Positions 58,783 through 64,000 of a DNA stretch of 64,000 nucleotides are shown here, piece after piece. Positions within the stretch are counted from its first letter, which is position 1, and each line of letters begins with the position of its first letter. The translations under genes and the position numbers were made by a program. The notes below the pieces were generated by a model that saw nothing but the letters and a program-made list of their open reading frames with translations, made no database searches and was not told the DNA's origin. This DNA comes from Calothrix sp. PCC 7507 (GTDB lineage: Bacteria > Cyanobacteriota > Cyanobacteriia > Cyanobacteriales > Nostocaceae). The stretch is from assembly GCF_000316575.1 (NCBI RefSeq), contig NC_019682.1:496001-560000 (forward strand), read 5' to 3'.

Positions 58783-60318
58783 ATGAAAATTTTTATGTGG
58801 CAAAACTTTTATATTAAACCTAACGAAATCGGCATTTTATATCATCGCAGTGATTTTGAGAAAATCTTACAGCCTGGTAACTACACCTATTTTGGACGCC
58901 ATTGGCAAGTCAAAACCTATGACCTCAACCAACCAGAGGCAAAAATTGAGAACCTAGAACTCTTGCTGCGTAATTACAGTTCAGAGCTACAGCAATATCT
59001 CTTAATTGTACGTACAACGTTTAATCAAGCAGCTTTAGTCCGCTGGGGTTACAACTGGGTAAGTGTTGCACCTAATCAACTACAGGCTTTTTGGCGGGGT
59101 TTCATTGACGTAGAATCCTATCTTTTCAATTTAGAAACAGATTTAGAACTACCTACCCAGTTCGTACAGCAATTACGCGGTATTGCCATCAATGGATTGA
59201 AAAAGTTTCAAATCTCCGAATCTGAGATTGGTTTATTGTATGTACAGAATAATTTTGTGCGACCTTTAGAACCTGGAGAATACGCTTTCTGGTCTGTAAA
59301 CAGAGATGTTACAGTCCGGACTCTCAGCCGGATTTTACCCAATCCAGATTTTCCGCTAGAAGATGTGTTAATTGAGCGACACCCTGATTTTGTGGCTGCA
59401 TATTGCGAAACAGTACAGCTAATCGGTCAACAGGTAGCAATTGTACGTTATCAAGGTAAAGTCATTTCTATCCTGCCACCTTATAGCCGTAAGCTATTTT
59501 GGCGAGGAGTCGAAGTCGAGGTAATTGACATCACCACTGATGCTAAGTTACCACCTCGCTTAGTCGCAGAGTTAATATCCGGTTCACCAGAAACGCTTTC
59601 CCTGAGCCGCAATTCTTTACATATTCGGGAAATATTATCACAGCACATTGGTCTACTGTATATTAATCAAGAGTTTCAAACGCAACTCCAGCCTGGGATA
59701 CATGCGTGGTGGATATTTGGACGCTCTTGGCAAACGGAAGCAATTGACCTCCGTCTGCAAACTCTAGAAGTATCTGGTCAAGATATCCTCTCTAAAGATA
59801 AAGTGCCTCTGCGCTTGAATTTAACCGCTGGCTTTCGCATACTAGATCCATTGCAGGCAAAAAATGGCTTGTCGGATATTAGTAGTTTCTTGTACAAAGA
59901 ACTACAGTTTGCTTTACGTGCGACTGTGGGAGAACGTACTCTAGATGGATTATTGGAAGATAAAGGGGTAATTGATACAAGTGTCTCTGAATACATTCGC
60001 CAGAAAACCGCAAATTATGGAATCGAGATTGACTCCGTTGGGGTAAAAGATATTATTCTTCCTGGTGAAATTAAGACTATTTTGAGCAAGGTTGTCGAGG
60101 CGGAAAAAGCTGCTCAGGCTAACGTAGTGCGTCGCCGAGAAGAAACTGCTGCGACTCGCAGTATGTTGAACACAGCAAGAGTAATGGAAGATAATCCTGT
60201 AGCTCTGCGTCTTAAGGAACTGGAAGTATTAGAACGGATTGCGGAAAAAATAGATCGAATTCAAGTCAATGGTAGCTTGGATAGCATCTTGACTGATTTG
60301 ATTAGCATCAATAGATAA
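58783..60318 (+). CDS. SPFH/slipin-type protein with three repeated modules
   Basis: The 511-residue protein has three similar modules that begin IKPNEIGILYHRSDFEKILQ (residue 11), ISESEIGLLYVQNNFVRPLE (about 142) and SQHIGLLYINQEFQTQLQPG (about 287). Each has a P-G turn and an aromatic W/Y-F strand. The third leads into the SPFH/band 7 core (VSGQDILSKDKVPLRLNLTA), ending with ELQFALRATVGERTLDGLLE and a coiled coil. No membrane helix is seen, so attachment would be by a partner or by oligomerisation. SPFH proteins scaffold membrane domains. The triple repeat is unusual in my memory. Confidence 0.75.
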   Translation: MKIFMWQNFYIKPNEIGILYHRSDFEKILQPGNYTYFGRHWQVKTYDLNQPEAKIENLELLLRNYSSELQQYLLIVRTTFNQAALVRWGYNWVSVAPNQLQAFWRGFIDVESYLFNLETDLELPTQFVQQLRGIAINGLKKFQISESEIGLLYVQNNFVRPLEPGEYAFWSVNRDVTVRTLSRILPNPDFPLEDVLIERHPDFVAAYCETVQLIGQQVAIVRYQGKVISILPPYSRKLFWRGVEVEVIDITTDAKLPPRLVAELISGSPETLSLSRNSLHIREILSQHIGLLYINQEFQTQLQPGIHAWWIFGRSWQTEAIDLRLQTLEVSGQDILSKDKVPLRLNLTAGFRILDPLQAKNGLSDISSFLYKELQFALRATVGERTLDGLLEDKGVIDTSVSEYIRQKTANYGIEIDSVGVKDIILPGEIKTILSKVVEAEKAAQANVVRRREETAATRSMLNTARVMEDNPVALRLKELEVLERIAEKIDRIQVNGSLDSILTDLISINR

Positions 60319-60334
60319 TAAGCTATGGAGGGTT

Positions 60335-60441
60335 TATAGCGGTTCCCATTCAGATGCGGTACAAAATTATATCGCAAGCTGTAGGGGCACGGCACTGCCG
60401 TGCCCTTACGGGTGTACCTCACGTCACCGAGAATTGCTATA
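60335..60441. repeat. MITE-like element, family 2, copy C
   Basis: Left TATAGCGGTTCCCATTC and right, on the other strand, TATAGCAATTCTCGGTG then ACGTGAGGTACA are inverted. The core is GGGGCACGGCACTGCCGTGCCC, a strong hairpin. Confidence 0.75.
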
Positions 60442-60512
60442 GCAGTGCTAAACCCCTACGAAAGACGTGTTTTGTTTATCATGCATATTTTGCATTTCCT
60501 GTCAATGCGTAA

Positions 60513-60646
60513 TAGCCCTTTCAAGGTGGTGAAATTCGGAACGAAAATTGGTTATTTCAACCTTTAAAAATCCCAAAATCTGAGCGGATAACTTAGGATG
60601 ATCACACTAAAGCAACGTATCTTCGTTTGTCACCTTGAAAGGGCTA
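60513..60646. repeat. MITE-like element, family 4
   Basis: TAGCCCTTTCAAGGTGGTGA and, on the other strand, TAGCCCTTTCAAGGTGACAA are near-perfect inverted ends beginning with TA, as expected for elements mobilised by an IS630-type transposase. The 134-base element encodes no protein. Confidence 0.65.
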
Positions 60647-60651
60647 GTCCC

Positions 60652-60794
60652 ATAAGCTATTACGCAGTTAAATTGTATATTTCGCGCTCAGGTTGTCAAA
60701 AGTCCTTTCTTTAAAGGCTAGCTTGGACTTTTGACTTCTGACTCTGGACAGTCCTAACACGAAAATATTTGATTTAGGCGCGCAGCAACTTAGT
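60652..60794. repeat. MITE-like element, family 5, copy B
   Basis: ATAAGCTATTACGCAGTTAA then ATTGTATATTTCGCGCT matches the inverted right end of the element at 7138-7341, and GATTTAGGCGCGCAGCAACTTA matches its other end. Inside is a hairpin of GTCAAAAGTCC/GGACTTTTGAC (60694-60735). Confidence 0.6.
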
Positions 60795-61785
60795 ATTCGT
60801 CTTGAGAGAAATAGAAACTTTTTCCCCTTCTCCCTTTCAGGCTTCGGTGTGACACTTCGACTCTTCAACTCTACTGAGAGCATCGCAATATCAATGCGGA
60901 GACGCTCTGACGCTAACGGTGGTTTCTTTGTATCAAAATTATAGTGAAACGATATTTTGGGTAGTCTTGGGATCGACCACTCGCTCCCAAAAATCATACT
61001 TCATCTACTACTGAGGCGACAATTGTAACTTTTTTTCTGGGTTAGTGGACTAATGAACACGCATTTACTAATTTAGCCTATTTTTTCAAAATTTATTTTT
61101 TTTGCTAATTGAGGAATACTAGCTGGATTAGCATTCTACATTGCACCCTAATATCACTGATATTAAAAGTGATAAATATAACATTTTTATAGACATAAGA
61201 TAATTTGATAATAACGAATATTTAGTAGTATAAATCACTAAAATTAGATATTTACTGTTATCAAATCTGATATGTTTCTTTAGCATAAAAACCTTGCATT
61301 GTTAGGTTTTCAGAAGAACAAAAATCCTTAATCTAGTAAAATTCACTAAGTATTTGCACTAGTTCATGAGAACTTTATTTATTTAATTTGCCACTTATAT
61401 GGGCGATAAATTTTTTTTGCTGAAAAAATACACGCAGCTATAAGCATTTGAGTCAAAAATAGACGCTGATCCATCAATGTTAGTTTCTTAAAGATGTTAA
61501 ATTTTTATAAGAAAAGTTTTACTTATCAAAAAAAACGTTACACAGTCGAAATCCTCATTCGGAAAAGGTTTGACGCTTGAAATTAAATTTTGAATTTGAT
61601 AGAGTGACCAAGACCTACGCTAAAACCCTGATCCCCAAGATCAGAGGTTCGTGTTAGTCTGTTGCAGTTATAAATAAAAAGTGAAAGCGGAACGAGTTCG
61701 AGTTGTAGAGGGATGTCACAATCAGTGGCTCAAAATCCCACGAATCGTGAAACTGCTGTTCTACAGTCGCTTTAATATCGGACGC
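60795..61785. other. Long AT-rich region before the rlpA-like gene
   Basis: About one kilobase without a supportable protein or RNA gene. From 61020 to 61600 it is strongly AT-rich, like a long regulatory leader or decayed sequence. A possible upstream start (GTG 61681) for the next gene lies inside. No CRISPR, tRNA or IS end is visible. Confidence 0.4.
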
Positions 61786-62880
61786 ATGAATCAAAGACAT
61801 TTGTGGACTATTGTCGCCCTGTTTCTAACTGTTTCAGGGATGCCCTCAATCGGTCGTACCCAAACACCTAAGGGAAAAACTCAAGTTTCCCAGCCAGCAC
61901 CTACTGGTGATGTGATGAAGGTGGGAGAGTACCAATCCCCAACAGGGAAACTGACTTCGGATGCTGTGATTACAGAAATTCACACTCACAGCATTAAAGG
62001 TCGTAAGGCGGCAACTCTTTTTATCAGAAATATTCCTGTTCTCACCTTTTTGAGTTCTATACCAGTTGCCAGTGTTGAGAGTAAAGTTGGTACACTTGGT
62101 GATACTAGGGGCGTACAAATGTACGCCCCTATTGCTAGGAACTCACCCAAGGTAGGGAATGTGGGGAATGTAGCAGATGCGGGCAACCAAATCAGCACGG
62201 CTCAAAATGACCCGGTTCAAAGAGCTGGTGTAACAGCAGCGAGGATAAACCAGTTGCTCCGGGATGGTGTAGACGCTAGTCAGATTAGCGTCAGTTGGCA
62301 GGGACAAGGCGAATCTCCAGGAGCCAATCAAGCTCAAAACAAGAGTGCCTCTGACCAACAAAAGCCAGGCGATCGCTATATGATCAAAATCAATAGCAAC
62401 GAGTTGGTGGAAATCAATGAGAATACGCGGCTAGCCGATTCCACCAATAACCTTGCAAATGATGCTTTACAAGCTACTAATCGCCTGCGGAGACTCTTAG
62501 GTAATGCCTCTCCCATCAGCGAGATTTCTGATTTACCAGTGTCAATTCCCAAATTGCCACAGGCGATCGCGATCGGTAAAGTGCGACTCAACTTTCGAGG
62601 AGTAGCATCCTATTATGGCTATGATGGCTCTGGCAATAGCACCGCCAGTGGTAAGAGATTCAATCCAGAGGGAATGACCGCTGCCCATCGTAGTTTACCC
62701 TTTGGTACAAAGGTGCGTGTTACCAACACCCGCAATGGTCGTTCTGTAGTGGTGTCAATTACCGATCGGGGTCCTTATATTCGTGGGCGAATTATTGACC
62801 TGTCTGTGGGTGCTGCCCGGATTTTAGGCATGATGGGTAGTGGTATTGCACCAGTACAAATTGACGTATTAGGAAGATAA
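61786..62880 (+). CDS. RlpA-like septal ring lytic transglycosylase family protein
   Basis: From ATG 61786 the product has 364 residues: a signal peptide ([18 protein letters not shown]), a middle region of about 230 residues rich in Gln, Asn and Ser, and a C-terminal double-psi beta-barrel of RlpA type (about 270-362): [52 protein letters not shown] and GAARILG. RlpA cleaves peptidoglycan strands without stem peptides in some bacteria; activity here is inferred. Start 61681 (GTG) would put 35 residues before the signal peptide, so I reject it. Confidence 0.85.
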   Translation: MNQRHLWTIVALFLTVSGMPSIGRTQTPKGKTQVSQPAPTGDVMKVGEYQSPTGKLTSDAVITEIHTHSIKGRKAATLFIRNIPVLTFLSSIPVASVESKVGTLGDTRGVQMYAPIARNSPKVGNVGNVADAGNQISTAQNDPVQRAGVTAARINQLLRDGVDASQISVSWQGQGESPGANQAQNKSASDQQKPGDRYMIKINSNELVEINENTRLADSTNNLANDALQATNRLRRLLGNASPISEISDLPVSIPKLPQAIAIGKVRLNFRGVASYYGYDGSGNSTASGKRFNPEGMTAAHRSLPFGTKVRVTNTRNGRSVVVSITDRGPYIRGRIIDLSVGAARILGMMGSGIAPVQIDVLGR

Positions 62881-62966
62881 TCTGAGGGCATGGGGCATTG
62901 GGCATGGGAAAAGATAATTGCCCAATCCCCATTCTTGATGCAGGGTGCAGGGGGAGAATAAATTTA

Positions 62967-63054
62967 CCCAGTCCCCAGTCCCCAGTCCCCAGTCCCCAGT
63001 CCCCAATCCCCAGTCCCTAATCCCCAGTCCCTAATCCCCAATTCCCAATTCCCC
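62967..63054. repeat. STRR tract (CCCCAGT heptamer)
   Basis: CCCCAGT units with CCCCAAT and CCCTAAT variants are tandemly repeated about a dozen times between rlpA and panC. Heptamer tracts of this type are typical of Nostocales. Confidence 0.9.
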
Positions 63055-63129
63055 TAGTTAAACCGTCTCTTACCCCTATTTCAGATATAAACTAACGGGG
63101 GAGGGATCGAGAAAAACTAGGGGTATTTT

Positions 63130-64000
63130 GTGCGCCTGCTGACAACAGTCGCAGCTTTAAGCTGCTATTTAAATAAAAGCCGCTCGGAAAACAAGTGTGC
63201 AGTTTCAGAGGATCTGGTACTAGATGAGATGACTAGTTGGTACCAGACAGCAGTCGGTTTGGTGCCGACAATGGGAGGGTTGCATCAAGGTCATTTAAGC
63301 TTGATTCAACGAGCTAGACAAGAAAATTCTACGGTGATTGTTAGTATTTTCGTCAATCCCCTGCAATTTGGCCCCAGCGAGGATTATCAACGCTATCCCC
63401 GGACTTTAGAGTTAGACATGGAACTCTGTGAACAAGCCGGGGTAGATATGATTTTTGCTCCGACTCCGGAAGAAATGGGAGTTCCCCAGAAGAATATACA
63501 AGAATCGAAGGTTACACAAGTAATACCGCCATCTGCTATGATATCAGGCTTGTGTGGTAGTTCTCGGCTAGGTCACTTTCAGGGTGTAGCAACAATTGTT
63601 ACCAAGCTTTTTAACTTGGTACAGCCTGACCGAGCCTACTTTGGCCAAAAGGATGGTCAGCAACTAGCTATTATTAGGCGGCTGGTGGCTGATTTGAATT
63701 TTGCCGTAGATATTGTTGCTTGTCCAACGTTGCGGGAAGCATCTGGTTTGGCCTTAAGTTCCCGCAATCAATATTTGACTGCAACGGAAAAAAAGCAGGC
63801 GGCGGTGTTGTATCGCGGCTTGCAGCAGGCTGAAGTTGCGTTTCTCTCTGGGGAACACGATTCTGCCAAGCTGATAGCGCTGGTACAGCAAGAAGTGGCA
63901 ATGGTCAGTAATATTTTCGTGGAATATATTGAATTGGTTGAACCGACTACTTTGATGTCATTAGAAACAGTTGAGGAGGAAGGAATGCTTGCGATCGCAG
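63130..64000 (+). CDS. panC: Pantoate-beta-alanine ligase, 5' part (likely PanC/Cmk fusion)
   Basis: The frame from GTG 63130 is open to the right edge, 290 codons. It shows PanC motifs: VGLVPTMGGLHQGHLSLIQR (the HIGH-type loop), IFVNPLQFGPSEDYQRYPR, SGLCGSSRLGHFQGVATIV, DRAYFGQKDGQQLAIIRRL and SSRNQYLTATE. PanC joins pantoate and beta-alanine with ATP to make pantothenate. In cyanobacteria panC is normally fused to cytidylate kinase, which would lie past the window. The N-terminal 30 residues before VGLVPTMG are normal for the fused form. Confidence 0.93.
   Translation, partial: MRLLTTVAALSCYLNKSRSENKCAVSEDLVLDEMTSWYQTAVGLVPTMGGLHQGHLSLIQRARQENSTVIVSIFVNPLQFGPSEDYQRYPRTLELDMELCEQAGVDMIFAPTPEEMGVPQKNIQESKVTQVIPPSAMISGLCGSSRLGHFQGVATIVTKLFNLVQPDRAYFGQKDGQQLAIIRRLVADLNFAVDIVACPTLREASGLALSSRNQYLTATEKKQAAVLYRGLQQAEVAFLSGEHDSAKLIALVQQEVAMVSNIFVEYIELVEPTTLMSLETVEEEGMLAIA

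Noticed and set aside
60668-60997. 109-codon minus-strand frame in the 60-61 kb gap
   Set aside because: Much of it is repeat family 5 and the remainder has no recognisable features.
62967-63054. CRISPR-like array
   Set aside because: The unit is a seven-base tandem repeat without spacers, an STRR tract and not a CRISPR.

Overview
The window is chromosomal DNA from a filamentous, very probably heterocyst-forming cyanobacterium of the Nostocales (Nostoc/Anabaena/Calothrix type). The evidence is the many HIP1 octamers (GCGATCGC), heptanucleotide tandem repeats of the STRR kind, an allophycocyanin operon with a four-repeat ApcE, the cyanobacterial atp1-atpB-E-F2-F-H-A-G order, psbK and psbM, rpaB, a tandem Flv3/Flv1 flavodiiron pair, xisH/xisI, and a DnaE gene ending in a split-intein N-half. 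The exact species cannot be told from sequence reading alone.

Layout. 0-10 kb: end of a DUF2227 gene, tRNA-Val, a DUF456 membrane protein, a complex C (cytochrome b6f) cofactor-assembly protein, rpaB divergent from radA, a VOC/GNAT gene pair, a Uma2-family gene, a comF-like gene, a secreted PPC-domain protein and cobS. 10-20 kb: tgt, psbK, a 2Fe-2S ferredoxin, psbM, a tandem universal stress protein, a MerR regulator, ftsW, a MurG-like glycosyltransferase, and a compact operon (membrane protein, lipoprotein, FHA protein). 20-31 kb: two GT4 glycosyltransferases, a GH74-like beta-propeller glycosidase, and the phycobilisome core genes apcE-apcA-apcB-apcC. 31-38 kb is an accessory stretch: a TerY-P-type triad (VWA protein, PP2C phosphatase, protein kinase) whose kinase is split by an IS630-family element, then xisH-xisI placed between two copies of the 5' end of a methyltransferase gene. 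39-46 kb: the ATP synthase operon. 46-49 kb: a nuclease-like protein with a defence-type N-terminal domain, a DUF1778/GNAT toxin-antitoxin pair, Uma2 genes (one intact, one wrecked) and ssrA (tmRNA). 50-64 kb: flv3 and flv1, the dnaE N-terminal half with its split intein, a decayed tRNA array, a YdeI-like gene, an SPFH protein with three repeated modules, an RlpA-like protein and the 5' part of panC.

How the parts fit. Most of the window is housekeeping: light harvesting (apc), photosystem II small subunits, ATP synthesis, electron-sink proteins (flv), redox/light control (rpaB), DNA repair and replication (radA, dnaE), division and wall (ftsW, rlpA), and tRNA modification (tgt). The spaces between genes are crowded with short non-coding dispersed repeats. 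At least five families have terminal inverted repeats like MITEs, alongside STRR tracts, short palindromes and a GTCGAAG-type repeat that in one case sits inside a reading frame.

The most notable items are: the IS630-interrupted TerY-P triad with two perfect palindromes upstream; xisHI flanked by a duplicated gene start; an atpE gene with an internal duplication at its 5' end and ATT where the usual start codon lies; the decayed tRNA array next to dnaE; and the three-gene FHA operon of unknown function.
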